DNA from: Filosporella fistucella
Lineage: Eukaryota; Ascomycota; Leotiomycetes; Helotiales
Direction: 5' to 3'
Assembly: GCA_030077755.1 (NCBI GenBank)
Contig: JAQJZZ010000005.1
Coordinates: forward strand, 2,480,001 to 2,544,000
DNA length: 64,000 nt
The notes below the pieces were generated by a model. The model did no database searches. It was not told the DNA's origin and saw only the letters and a program-made list of their open reading frames with translations. Positions 34,001 to 46,928 of this stretch are shown here, piece by piece; position 1 is the stretch's first letter, and each line of letters opens with the position of its first letter. The position numbers were made by a program, and so were the translations under genes.

Positions 34001-35988
34001 TAAAAGGAAATTCCGGAAGAGGGCTGCAACCATGAGATCCTGTCTGAAGAATTTTCGGAAAAGTGCACGAGGCAAGCTTGTCCACGCAATGGTGTCAGTG
34101 ATTGCAGTGAAGATCCAATTCAATTCGCCCAGAGGTGTTCTTCTCTCTTGTAGCTTGCCGGGCATTTTCTTAGCTCGTTCTGGGGTTATATGTGAGGGCA
34201 GTGGATTTTGTAGGACGAAAAACCAAAGCGCCATTTCAATCGGTGTGGTGAGGCAAGATGTGAAGACATCTGCTGGAAGGAGAGGGTTTGTAGGGAGGTT
34301 TTCCTTGGCGCCACAAGCTGCTAAGTGGATGTATGGCTCAAAAACCTGGGGAATATAGTTTGGATCTTGAGCCATGTTCTCAGTTTCCTCCTGTTTGTGC
34401 TTCTCCACAAAGCGATGGAAATTGCTGAGGATATTTCCGGCATCGGAACAATCCCAAACATAGAACGTGGGTGCCTGTAGCCATGTCTGTAGATCGTATA
34501 AAGAGACTGGAATGTATTGAGTGTAGTTTTTGTTGAAGACCCAAATCTCCCCAGATGCTGTAGGCTTCGGAACTCCATGACCATTGTAATGGAATAGAAC
34601 TCTCTCCTCTTTAGCATTTCTCCTCAGGGACTGGCAGAACTTCTTGGTCTCCTCTACCGATGGGTCTAGATATTGCTTATATCTTGTTCGAATCGCCAAT
34701 GTCTCGTATTGTGCCTGGAGTGATTTGCCGATAACTTCCAAAGCCTTTTGTACGGGAGGGTTTGTGGGATCTTGCCATGCCTCCATCTTTGCGCCGGGAT
34801 TCGTCTTCAATTGATCGGGAGGTTCCACCCCAATGTTCAGACATATTGCTAACGCCGCAGACACAGTTTTCAGTCGATCTTTCATGCGCCAATCATGCAA
34901 TTCGAATTCAACATCTTTTGGATTACCTGTAGTCTCATGTCGCTTGTCTGTAAAGTACATATACCAGTTCTGTCGCACATTATCAGCATTGTGGTTAAAT
35001 CCAGGTGGGTTCCAAGAAGAGAGAATTTGGTGGATTCGGTAACGCCAGTTATCATCTGCAACTCTGTTCAATGCACTTTGCGCCATGAGATGCATGGGTT
35101 GTTCTTCATGTAAATCGTTTCGGCAGGTAGTGTCTCCAGAATATGTAGACGCATCTGCAACGATAGATTCAGACGCATTTGCGATCATAGAATCGGCCGC
35201 AGAGTCTGCGACACCACGCCTGAAGGTCAACATGTTCCTCGAGACTTATTGTCTATTGTTGAGAAAGTTGGATTTGTGGCCCATTAAAGTACGCGTTCCC
35301 ATGAATGACGTTTGGGCAAATCACAAATCGAACAGGAAGGAACGAGGAACGAACGAAGGCAAGGCGGTATACCAAGCGCGAACAGGGAAACTACTAGCAA
35401 TGACTGCAAAGGAAGTCGCGATGTACCTACATTTGCAAGTTGAGACACATATTCCTCCGATGCGTAGTGGTCTTCAAAGCCATGACGGGCGCCCCAGTCT
35501 TGTATCTCTTCCTCAGCAACTGGCATCTCTCCTCTTGCTCCAAAGTCACTTTTCGCTCTCTGCAGCAAAGGTTTTGGTCTGCGCTTTATGAGATCCGTTT
35601 CCGAATTATCTGGCGACGATTCCGTTGTGCCATTCGGAGCTGATGTCGGCCTTGCCTGCAGCGAACCTCTTCGGTCTCGAACACGTTCACTACTCTCGCC
35701 AGAAGGTCTGGCTCCAGAAGTTGGAGATCGCTGCTCACTATCTGCAGGTGATGACCGGTTTCCATTCATCTGTATAGGATCGTTGACCACAGCTGGTCGC
35801 GGCCACATGGGGTTCGAAGAGCCGTTCTGGAGGGGAGGTTCTTGTCGTTGAATTTGACCAGCAGACGTATAACTCTGTGGATGAGACTGGTGGGGCGACG
35901 ACATATTTGAGGAGTGAGGAGACTGTCGAGGATTATATTGCTGGCGGTGAGATCCATTCTGTTGAACTGCCACAGCCGTCATTGTCAT
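31009..35988 (-). CDS. KOG1: Raptor/Kog1, TORC1 scaffold subunit
   Basis: Fungal homologue of Raptor (yeast Kog1, fission yeast Mip1), which presents substrates to TOR kinase at the vacuole/lysosome. Four exons, 35431-35988, 33507-34969, 31273-33444 and 31009-31225, give 1469 residues; introns are 461, 62 and 47 nt. The N-terminal ~160 residues are Ser/Pro/Gln-rich. The Raptor N-terminal caspase-like domain follows (NWYMYFTDKRHETTGNPK; HYNGHGVP near 314-320; YVWDCSDAGNILS near 358-370). Next are HEAT-type helices (LRQWACLCISQLWKDLADAK), a Ser-rich linker, and seven C-terminal WD40-type repeats (from about 1070; e.g. DDRDTICVWDWKKQDRL) completed by the last exon. The first splice joins ASEEYVSQLAN to NWYMYF, the conserved text. 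The unusually long first intron contains an in-frame extension (see findings). Confidence 0.95.
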
Positions 35989-38900
35989 TGTCGGTGAGAA
36001 GCCTTTCTTCTCAAGCTCTCGATTTGATCATGAAGCTGTTGCCGAACGGTGACGAATGAGTATGTGGTTTCGCCGTCAGAAGAACGCAGAGGATGGATCA
36101 GCATCAAACGTCAGGAAGCCAGTACCGTCAATGGAGGCTATTCAGCTGCAAGTACATCATCAGTTAGGCAAACACATTTCGCAGTCAAGTTCCACAAGCT
36201 AGAGCAGCAAAATGGATTTGCTTTTTCCAGGATTTCAATGGGAGACTCACCTCATCGAAGCCGGAATACCACCAGAAGTCACCGTGACGATTGTGGGGGA
36301 TGCAATGGGCAGATGGAGTGATAGATGGGGTATGCAAGGCGATTCTGAACCACATTCATCACCGAGCATGAGCATGGAATCCGACAACTCACAACCAGCC
36401 GGCTGGATCTCTTCAGACTCGTACCTCGTACCGCACCTCAGCAAAATGCTGTCACGAGGACGAGCCCGGACCAGATAGGACTGGAACGGAGAAATAAATA
36501 ATCCGGCGGAAGAAGACATTTAGATGGCTGCTAAATACACGACTGACGTTGCAGAGTAAAATGATGCAACCACCATTCTCTGGTCACTTTCAAAACCCTG
36601 ACCCCACTTACTGAATGACTGGGGGCTTTCCCGTCCCGCTCCCCTATCGCCTTGCATATCTAGAAACATTCGAAATCAATTCAAAGATCTAAGACACTGA
36701 GACTTCGAACATCCTATGCAGGTACCACCCTCAAATGCAGGTATATCAGATGATACTCCGTACTTTGATCACGCAGGTGATGTAGAATTACATTCGTGCA
36801 GTCACACGGAACCAGTACAAGTACATCCTGCAAGCATTTGGGTACTGCTGTGTCCAGTGAAACGAAGAGTTGACTTCTCTAGCCGCTGATGAGCTACAAC
36901 TGGATCTGGTTCGAGAATAGCGGCCAATTGCAGCAGCGATCCGGGATAATATATTCCAAGAGTATCACAGTAATCAGTTTGGATACTATATACTATTTCT
37001 CATATCAGACTCACAAATAGACATGCGCGTTGGACTTTGCGATGTGTGAATCTGGCACAAAATACATACATTGTTGCTCATATTGCTATTACGAGAGCAT
37101 TCAGAGAGACCTTGTAAGGGTTGCATCATCTTCCAGAGAAGATGTTCGACAGCTGGATGAGCCCGGGGTCCTGGAATTGATGGTATTTCAGTCCTCAGCT
37201 GGGGGAGGTAGATTGTTAGGGTCATTACTTACATTTGATGCTCGATGAGTTGTGAGACACTTTTCAAGACTTTTTAACCCTTGTTGTCTTCGGTATTTCT
37301 AAAATTTTGTTTTGAAGCTGACATCATCATCCTTCACTTGATTCTTCCGGGATTTGATCTCATCATGGTAAGGGATGTAATAAACCAGAGCTTAAAAGTA
37401 TCACGATCGGCATCAAGATCACCACCATGGACTCGAGATCAAAAGTTGTCTACATTGCTAGATCATCCATATATACCTACATACTGAGATACAAGTACAA
37501 TAATGCCTCATCGTCCCTTGTGGCTTGGGCTTATCGATAATGCACGAGCACCATGAAATTCTTTTTGCATTTGACCAATCTTAGCATCAATCTCAGTGCA
37601 AATGTGATGGCAAAACCATGCAGTAGCGAAGTATTTCTGGATGCCTGCACTGCAGAAAGCGGAATCACACTTAGCGAATAGGGGAAGCGTTTAACAGATA
37701 CCGAAACCCAAGCTTCTATTCCGACTCCATTTTGTCATGCACTGCACTGCCAATCCGTGCGGGAGAAGGGATCGCCCAACTTGAATCACTCACTTGATTC
37801 ACTTGGGGCATTGAATCATTGAATGGATTCGTGGGGTCATCTGGGACTTTCGATGTCTGATTTCTCTTATTCCGAGCAGAGAAGTTGTTGTCTCAGTGTG
37901 AGATGGCTGGTGAGCTGTGGCACCCAGTTCTCAGCCCCCCCCCCCCCCCCCCCCCCCCCTAATATTTGAAGAAAGCCACGACCAAAAGGATGGGATGGTG
38001 GAGGACACGATAGTTCGGACAAGTACTAATCCGGTATGTCATGAGCAAAAAGTAAAATCATGTTCTAGAGCCAAACAAAAAGTCTTACCTTCACTCCGTT
38101 CATAAACATCAGTCCAAACATAAAAGTCTCTTTTAGACAAGATCCCACAGGTGGGTGTTCGCCTCCTTTCGCCTTGCCTGCTCACTCGACAACTTAAAAT
38201 GCCCAAGTCGCAGATGATGAAACAATCGCCGTTGCCCCTTTAAGCAAGGCGGGTGCAGATGCACTGCAACACCAACTGCCCTAAGGCGGATAAGGGCACA
38301 ATGGTTCATCTCAGGTCAGGGGTACCGAGAATAGGAAAAGGAGGGAGAGGGATGAAGAGAGTTGAAAACAGTGTTTGTGATAAAGAAATAATATTGTTAA
38401 TCATCCTATCTGATTGTAAATTTTGAGTTGAAATAACCTCATCATCTATATCCAAGCTTTGAGTCGGCAACCCATGAGCATATATCATTCAGTGATATTG
38501 TTGTCCTCGTCACTCTTCATCGCCGTCGATATCTGCCAACCCGGTAATATCAAATCTTATTATTATCTTCAACATAGACGAGCTTTCCTTCCCGTTAGAG
38601 CAGAGTTCGAATTCAGTACGTTTCCCTGTTGCAAAGTCCGTATTTTGCGTCTCTTTTTCCAAGGACAGCACCCAAGCGATAATCCTTTTGATATTGCGAG
38701 CTACTGCGAGGTATTACTTTCTACTCCTGCACTGTACTATATACGGGCACTGGACTGTACTGTACATCTCTGGACAGAAGAATCCCCATAAAATTCTAAT
38801 TTCGCTGCCCCAACGACATCTCCGACCAACTCGGCCATGCACCGACCATCAATCATAATTCTACTGTAATCGCTTCTCCTCGACCTCCCTTTCTTTACTC

Positions 38901-39256
38901 GAATTGCCTCAACTTGCTTTGTCCGTTCGCCCACTTTTCTTCGCCATCTCCAGTCCGCGATCATTCTCGCAGTCTCGTACGTCCTGATCGGTACTGCCGT
39001 GTAGTATTTGTATAGTGCACTGCACAGTGCTGCGCTGCGCTTCAAGCCATTGCTCGCTCGCGGATCCTTCCCCCCAGCCATTCTAAAGCCGGAAACCTGG
39101 TGGCCGCTCAGACGACAAAATCTCCTGTCCCACAACCAAACGGGATCCTCGACTTCGTACTCTCGCATCAAACATCGGATTTCTTCCTTGAAACCTTTTC
39201 TCAGAGTTGTCCTCACCTTGGTATAATCCCCCATTTCGCCCGCCGCGCATGGCACG
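35989..39256. other. Long divergent intergenic region (KOG1 / kelch gene)
   Basis: About 3.3 kb separate the KOG1 ATG (minus) and the kelch-protein ATG (plus); it must hold both promoters and 5' UTRs. Contents seen: several short upstream ATG frames (e.g. 36212-36478 plus strand) that may act as uORFs, a C25 homopolymer at 37935-37959, and pyrimidine-rich leader sequence at 38860-39240. The 180-codon minus-strand frame at 38737-39279 overlaps the probable 5' UTR and is not called as a gene. Confidence 0.5.
37935..37959. repeat. Poly(C) tract, C25
   Basis: Uninterrupted run of 25 C on the plus strand (G25 on the other), flanked by TCAG and TAATATT. Runs this long are rare in a fungal intergenic region and are unstable in replication and sequencing, so the true length may differ. 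Confidence 0.9.
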
Positions 39257-42200
39257 ATGGCATTCCTGTTCAAGAGCAAAAAGAATGCAGATAAAGCCCA
39301 GTCAGCGAAGGATGGCCCGAATGGCGTCGCAGGATCACAGTCGTCTTTTCAGAGCTCCAACAATGCTCGAATCAATGAGAAAGGAGCAGTTCAGCAGACA
39401 TCTACGCCAGGAAGTAGTGTCAATAATTCTATGAACTCGTTGCAAGGAGGTGGGACAGCGACTCCAAGTCCAGAGCAAATCAACGGCCGCCGAGCTCCCA
39501 GTACAGAACAGGCGCAAGACCTTCCTGTGAGTTAAATGTCTCTGATTAATTCGACGCCAGCGCATACTTCTACATCAGCCCAACAATTCATAAAGATAAT
39601 CGATAACTAACTTTCACGATTAACAGTTAAGGAACGGCTCTGCGCCGGCGGTTCAATCAATGAATTCAAATCCTAATGCCTCCTTGTACCCCTGGTCCCA
39701 GCGGCGACTCACATATACCACTTCGCATCCGAGCCCCTTTCCTCGATATGGCGCCGCTGTCAACTCGGTCGCCTCAAAAGAGGGTGATATTTACCTCATG
39801 GGAGGTCTCATAAACAGTTCTACGGTCAAGGGGGATCTGTGGATGGTTGAAGCAGGGGGAAATATGGCATGCTATCCACTGGCGACAACAGCAGAAGGTC
39901 CTGGACCCAGAGTTGGACATGCAAGTCTGTTGGTGGGAAATGCTTTCATTGTTTATGGAGGAGATACAAAAATGGAGGATTCCGATGTTTTGGACGAGAC
40001 GCTATACCTTTTGAATACTTGTAGGTGAAGTGCTGCATAATTTTGGATTATTCTGACAATTTTAGCTACCCGACAGTGGTCAAGAGCTGTACCTGCAGGC
40101 CCAAGACCTTCTGGACGATACGGGCATTCTTTGAACATTTTGGGCTCGAAGATTTACGTTTTTGGAGGCCAAGTCGAAGGTTACTTTATGAATGATCTCG
40201 TTGCATTTGATCTGAATCAATTGCAAGTTCCGTCAAACCGATGGGAGATGCTCATTAGAAATAGCGACGAAGGCGGACCACCTGCAGGCCAAATACCGCC
40301 TGCAAGGACTAATCATTCAATAGTGACCTACAATGAGAAGCTGTATTTGTAGGTTTGCATACCAGATCACCTCTCCATTACTGACTTTAGCAGATTTGGA
40401 GGAACAAACGGCTTCCAATGGTTTAATGATGTTTGGTGCTACGATCCAATACCTAATGCCTGGATGCAACTCGACTGCATTGGATATATCCCAGCACCAC
40501 GAGAAGGCCATGCAGCCGCGATTGTAGACGATGTAATGTATATCTTTGGAGGAAGAACAGAAGAGGGTGCAGATCTGGGAGACTTGGCCGCATTCAGGAT
40601 ATCTTCGAGGAGGTGGTATACTTTCCAAAATATGGGTCCTTCACCTTCTCCAAGATCCGGTCACAGTATGACGGCATACAACAAGCAAATTGTTGTTCTG
40701 GCAGGAGAGCCAAGTACTGCCACGAGAGAAGCCGGAGATCTTGGAATAGTTTATTTACTGGATACGAGCAAGATTCGATACCCTAATGATCAACAAATTC
40801 AACAAACCCCCGCTGGAGAGAGAGTACCAGGAGCAAGGCGACCCAGTGGTTCAGAGAAGGGTGGAATGGGTGCTAGTCGTGGATTGAGTTCTCGGGATGG
40901 ATCCATAAATGCGGAACCAAAGAGGTTGAACGGGCCACCAGTTGCTATTGGGCCTGGTTTTGGACGAGGTAATGGTCAGCCTGGAGTGAATGGTAATGAT
41001 ATGAACGGGGTAGCACCTGGACAAGCGCAACCTCAGGGTGCCCCTCCAGGTGCTGGCGGCTCCAAATTGCCAAGAGCTTCAATGGCTCAAGCTCCACCAG
41101 GACCACCCCCGCAACAACAAGCTCCAACCCCCCGATCAAATGGTGCTATCCCCGCGGCCAATGGTCGTGGAAAACCTCCTGGTAAGCAAGAGAAAGGATT
41201 CGGTCCTCCCATTGACACCACTATGCGCAATGTCCAGGTTGAGAACTCTGCTCCTCAACAAGCACGTACATTATCTCCTGCACCACGAGAAAGCCCAAAG
41301 ACTCGCGAGAGTCCAACAACGAATGGTGCAGGCGGTCGACGGACTCCTACACAAGGACCGAAAGCAGCCTCAAATGAGAGTGGTCCTCCTGTCAGCATGA
41401 ATACATCAGGTTCAACGAGAGCATCCTCGAAAAGCAGAAGTAATCGTCAACAGGGCTCTATCGACAGTACCAGTGAGCAATCATCATTGAGGAACGTTAC
41501 AAATGCTCGACAAACATCCCCTCCTCCACCGAGCCGACAGACCAGTAATCCCTTGGTACGAAGAGGATCGGCTCGAAATTCACAAACTGTTGCACTTCTG
41601 AAAGAACTAGATGCAGCCAAGAATCGAAATGCTTGGTATGCATCTGAGCTCGAGCTTGCTAGAAAAGCCGGTTACACTCCAAACCCTTCAAGTAGTCCAA
41701 TTCTTGATCAGAGAGCAGCGGAGTCATTTGATGATGATGACAAGCCATTGATCGAAGCTTTGATCGCCATGAAGACGGAACTAGCGAACGTTCAGAACTC
41801 GATAGACAAACAAGCTGTTCTTGCCGCGAAGCAAATAGCGGAAGTAGAGAAGCAACGAGATGCAGCAGTCAGCGAAGCTGTTTATGCCAAAGCCAAGCTT
41901 GCTGCGCATAGCGGCAGTCAAAGGAGCACCCCTCAGCCTGATAGCGATGGCCGTGATATCGGTGTTATGTCCAACGACAGATCAACTGATATCAGCAAGA
42001 AACTTGCAGCTGCCCTTGCCGAACAACGCGACCTGAAGAACAGCATGGAGATGCTGAGCAGCGACTTGGAGGCAGAAAAGCGGAGCCGCAAGTTGGCAGA
42101 AGACATTGCTAATAGCGTTCAAAGCCGGATGGCTGAGCTTGAAACGTACAAACAACAAAATGCTTCTGAGGTCGAACGTTTGAGAGCAGAGTTGCACGAA

Positions 42201-44084
42201 TTCCAGACAAAAGCGAGGGAGGAGGCCATCATCTGTGGCGAAGCTGTTGCAGCGGCACAATTACTTCAAGCTGACAAGGACGAACTTGAGAGTCGGTATA
42301 GAGAAGCCATGGGCTCGACAAAAGACCACAGTGATACTTTCGAGTCGCTACGTGAAGCAATCGCATCCTCCACAGACATGAAGAATCTTCTGGAACGAAA
42401 ACTTGAGGAAGAGCGTGTTCAACGCGAAAAGGCCGAGCGCAAGCTTGCCATGTTGAAATCTGAACACGAAGCCAGGACCAATGAATTGGAAGCCGCTAAT
42501 AGAAGATTGCGAGATGCAGAGGAATTGGCAGAACATCATGCGACAGAAGCCCGCACCCATCGTCAAGCAGTCCTTTCTGGCCTCGATAAAGTGGCGGCCC
42601 GAGATATTGGAACAAAGAGCTCATCGAAAGATGATCGGTCCATTGCCTTGCAAGCGCAAGTTCAAGCAGCAAATGCATTGGTCCGGAAATACCAAGCCGC
42701 TGCGGATTCTGCTTCTGAGAAACTTCGCAGCGCTGAAGAGCGTATTGCTGGCCTCGAAGCTTACCAGGAACAAGCCAGTCGAGAAGGAATGTCAATCCGC
42801 AAACAACTTTCAGCAACTATGAAGGAGGTGCAGAGTCTGCAAGCCGCCAACTCGGATATGAAGTACAAGCTGGCCAATCAACAATTGGAGACAAATGCAG
42901 TTCACGTCCAGCACAACACCTTGAAGGACATTCTTGGCGAAAGGGGCATCAGTCCATCTGGTGCAGCGAGGATACGTGGATTATCTAGCCCTCAATCCGG
43001 GTCTAATACACCAGATATCTCAAGGCTTCGTGAGCTGGAGTCGCAATTGGCTGCCAGTGTTCAAGCACATGAGCAAACGAAGCAAACTTTTGATACTCAG
43101 CAACAGGAGGCTGAAAGCATGTATCGCGAAAAGCTCGGACAGCTAGAAAGCGATTATCAGTCGGCTGTTCACTACGTCAAAGGAACCGAGAAGATGCTCA
43201 AGCGGATGAAAGATGAATTGGCCAAGTACAAGTCAGATAATACTCGTCTAAAGGAACAGCTTGTGGAGTCCGAGGAGAAGGGTGCCTCTCAGCAGGCTCC
43301 TAATGGATGGGAGGAAGAGCGACGTTCACTGACAAAACAGATCGAGACCCTTCAGGCTGAGACGAAATCATCGGTCGGTCAATTGGAACGTCAAATGGCT
43401 GAGGTCAGAAAAGAGTTGGCAGCAGCTCAAACTGAACGTGATCGCTTCAAGCAAAGCAATGAGAGTATTCAACGTCAACTTTCAGCCTCGACACAACAGG
43501 CAGCGACCGATCTTGCTCAATTGCAGCAAGAGAATGCTCTCTTAGAACGCCGAGCACAGGACGCTGAGCAAAAAGTATCGTTGCTCCTTGATCAGGTTGA
43601 ATCCTCTGTCGACAATTATCGTCGACAATCCAAACAGGTGGAGTCAAATGGTGCCACAAACAATTCGCACCAGAGAACTCTTTCTGCAACTGAATCAGTG
43701 TCAGAGTCATCTTTGTATGAAGGTGGGAATAGAAATTCTATGGCCTTGGATAGTCTTGCGAATGAACTCGAAACCTTGAGATCACATTGGGAGAACACAA
43801 ACAAGAATTACAGGCTCAGTAACGCCTTTGATTTTGAAGACAGAGCCCCAGCTCGTGCAAATGGAGATGGATTAGCAGCCTCGAATGTTGGAGAAGGACT
43901 GAGTGGTAGTTTGGCAGATTGGAGGAAGCGACTCGACGCTGAGGAAGAGGTCGCAAGAAGTAGGAAAGGCAGCCATGGAAGTGATCCCATGTCGCCGACT
44001 TCTGCTTTGAAAAGAGAGATGAGCCCCAGTGGCAAAGATGTTGGAACTGGCGGCGCGAATAAGAGTCAGGTCAATCTCATTTGA
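39257..44084 (+). CDS. Kelch-repeat, coiled-coil cell-end/polarity protein (Tea1/Kel1-like)
   Basis: 1545-residue protein from four exons (39257-39526, 39627-40020, 40066-40348, 40394-44084; introns 100, 45 and 45 nt). After a Ser/Asn-rich start (MAFLFKSKKNADKAQSAKDG) come about six kelch repeats (roughly residues 110-440), shown by blocks such as PFPRYGAAVN, GRYGHSLNILGSKIYVFGGQ, ARTNHSIVTYNEKLYLFGGT and REGHAAAIVDDVMYIFGGRT. A long Pro/Gly/Ser/Asn-rich disordered part (about 450-700) precedes an extended coiled coil (about 715-1400) rich in Ala, Glu, Lys and Gln. A Ser-rich tail ends KSQVNLI. This order matches Tea1/Kel1 proteins, which mark growth sites at hyphal tips through microtubules or formins. 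The role is inferred from the architecture. Introns lie only in the kelch half. Confidence 0.92.
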
Positions 44085-45082
44085 AGATAGAGACGAAGCG
44101 GAGATTGGGCAGCATTGCATATACTATACACGATCATCAGGAAACGACTGTGTCGTCAATCTGAAATTCTGGAGCTTGGGATCATTCGTTCATTCTCCAG
44201 GTATTGGCGTTCAGGGTGGAAGGTCACTTTTTATTCTGGATTTTGTTTACCTCTTCTACTTAACTTCTAAACACCCACTTTATATTTTTCTTTATTTTAC
44301 ACCATGCTCCAGGGCAGTTATTATGGGCAGGGTCAGGTAACGGCTTCCCTTTTGTTTCGACGTTGAATTGGCTGCTGTGGTTTTATCGCGTCATGAAGGC
44401 AGGCTTGGATGACATATATGACGTGGATGGATGGTTGCTTGCTGTTTACTTATTTTTCGGGGAGGAGGAGGTCTGACCGGAAGCAAAAAGAACAGGGACA
44501 TTAATGTACTATAAGATGTGTTTAAATACTTTCGTCAGAAGGTAGCTGGGATGACGAGTATCCGGGGAGGAAGATGAATTGAGAGATTATTCCGAAACCA
44601 TTCTACTTGACTTCTCTCGTGTCCACCTTGAATTCCATCACATAATGTTCAACGCTGAGAGACAGTCAGCCATTCGTCTTACCTCCAAAGGGTAACCAAC
44701 TCGTCTCGCTTTCGAGTTCTTGTTCGCATGGCTGTCCCTCCTTGGAACATCCCCGCCTCAAGCGAGGGTAACCGAGGATTCGAGGCTTTCTTGAAACATG
44801 CCACTTCGACCTCTTCTTGCATGTTCATAGTGAGAATATAGACCTGTGTACCTTTTAAGTTTAATCTAATGAAGATACACTCATGCAAGGGTAGCTCCGT
44901 TAGAGCTTCAACATGCTGATCTATGATTCAGGTACCGATCGGATCGCATTGTGAGATAAGCTTTTGCCGCAGATCTCGTTGGGCTGAAATATACAAGTAA
45001 GGAGGATTATTGCCTATATGAGGGTGTCTTCTATCAAAATCTTTCAGTTCGATTGCAAATTTTCTGTTACTTCCTGCCCGCC
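44085..45082. other. Intergenic between kelch and lipase genes
   Basis: About 1 kb. A 69-codon minus-strand frame at 44679-44888 (NMQEEVEVACFKKASNPR...) ends next to a GTAAGA donor-like sequence, but I could not build a second exon, so it is not called. Nothing else is supported. Confidence 0.4.
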
Positions 45083-46928
45083 ATGAATCGCATCCTCCTT
45101 CCTTTCAAATTTTTCGGAACATTTGGGTCCTCAGCTTCGACAACGACAGCGACCACATCAGACAATTTACCATACCCACCACCAACAACCTTACCCAACT
45201 TTCCTCCGATTCCAAGATATGGACCCGCTACTCTCCTAAATCGCATCAAATGGCGCCTCCTCCGCATCCTATCCAACATTCTCTCCACAATCGGTATCCT
45301 CATCCTAGGTATCTGCATGCTCCTGGCTCTCCTCCCTCCATATAAAACCAAACCACCGAGGCCCTTCCGAGATGAAGAGAATCGGCGGGCTCAAGCACGA
45401 AGGGAAGAAGAAGAAGCATGGAAAAAGAGATCTTCAGCAGGAACACCAGATACCGAGTCTGAAGCAGAAAAATATGATGGGTTTATTCCTACGGAGGGAG
45501 GACCAGATAAATATGTAGTGGATGTGGGATATTATGCTCGACGAGTAGGGTTGGATTCAGAGACTGTGAAAGTACAGACGGAAGATGGTCATATACTCTC
45601 ATTATGGCATGTTTTTGATCCAAGGGAATATACTCCGCTCCCAGCAGAAGAATGTTCACCTCTCTCTACAAGCAGAGTTCGATCGCCTCCAGCTGGAAAA
45701 GGGAACATGAAGCCAAAGTATCCTGTTTTGATGATTCATGGTTTGTTACAGAGTGCAGGCGTTTATTGCACGACTGATGAGCATTCTCTTGCCTTTTGGC
45801 TCTGTAAACAAGGCTACGATGTCTGGTTGGGAAATAATCGATCGGGGTTCGTGCCGGAACATGCATCGTTCTCAACGAGTGATCCGAATATGTGGACTTG
45901 GAATAGTGTGTCTCTTCTCTCTTCATTTCAAAACCAAGACTAATATTTTTACAGTAAGACATATGGGTCAACTAGATCTACCAGCAATGACCACTCGGAT
46001 CTTGCAAATAACAGGTTTTGAGAAATTAGCGCTCATAGCCCATTCCCAAGGAACGACTCAGACCCTCATCTCTCTCTCCATCTCTCAACGTCCCTCTCTA
46101 GGGTCGTCCCTCTCGGTCTTCTGCGCCCTAGCTCCAGCAGCATATTCCGGACCTCTCCTCTCGCAACAGCCTTTCAAAACCATCTCTCGTTTCCCTATCC
46201 CCTTCTTCCGGCTCCTTTTCGGTCCTACCCTCTTCCTCCCCATCATCACAAAGCTAGGTCGTCTGCACGGGCGCTTGCCCGAAGGACTAGTAGGAAAACC
46301 AAGTTATTTTGTATATAACTGGCTTTTTGGATGGGGCGATGAGAGATGGGATAGAGGGTTACGGGACAGATGTTTTATGTTTGCTCCTACATGTATTTCT
46401 GCCGAGGCGATGAAATGGTGGTTTTCTAAAGAGGGATTCCTTGGGGAGGGTTGTATTTTGAGTAGGCGTGGCGAGTGGGAAAGAGAAGATGAGATGGATA
46501 GGGAACGAGAAGCAGATTTCAGTACCCTGGAAATGGGGCGCGGAATGTTAGATGAAGAAAGTTATAAGAGAGAGAAGAAATGGTATGATGAGAGGAGTCC
46601 GCCGATGGCTTTTTGGATCGCGGGGAAAGATACGATTGTGGATGGAGAGAAATTGGTAAGGAGGTTTAGGAACGGGCGAGAGCCTGATGCGAGGTTGATT
46701 CATGTTAATGTTTTGAAAGAGTATTCGCATCTAGATGTTGTCTGGAGTTATGATGTTATTGATAGGATTGGGAAGGAGATTTTGGAGGTTGTTTGGAGGA
46801 CTTGTGAGGAGAGGGGACGGGCGAGATGTCCGAGGGGCTGTGAGGGGGTCGATGTTTGGGTTGATGATAGAGTTGGAGAGGGGCGCGAGAAGATTGGAGA
46901 GGAGGGCGAAGGGGTTTCGATTTTGTGA
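45083..46928 (+). CDS. Membrane-anchored acid-lipase-family sterol ester hydrolase (Tgl1/Yeh-like)
   Basis: 598-residue alpha/beta hydrolase of the abhydrolase-associated lipase family, which in yeast (Tgl1, Yeh1, Yeh2) hydrolyses steryl esters on lipid droplets or the plasma membrane. Two exons, 45083-45905 and 45955-46928, with a 49-nt phase-1 intron; the junction restores TWNIRHMGQLDLPAMTT. One membrane segment lies at about residues 60-84 (IGILILGICMLLALLP). The lid/abhydro-lipase region begins near 165 with DGHILSLWHVFDP. Oxyanion-type LMIHGLLQSAGVY and the nucleophile AHSQGTTQT (Ser305) follow, with Asp500 in AGKDTIVDGE and His533 in EYSHLDVVW completing the triad. The C-terminal ~40 residues are charged low-complexity. 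The start is the first ATG in frame. Confidence 0.92.

Noticed and set aside
38737..39279. 180-codon minus-strand frame upstream of and overlapping the kelch gene start
   Set aside because: Lies over the pyrimidine-rich leader of the kelch gene; the complement of CT-rich DNA tends to be open. No domain seen.
44679..44888. 69-codon minus-strand frame ending at a donor-like GTAAGA
   Set aside because: Peptide is plausible but no second exon could be joined.
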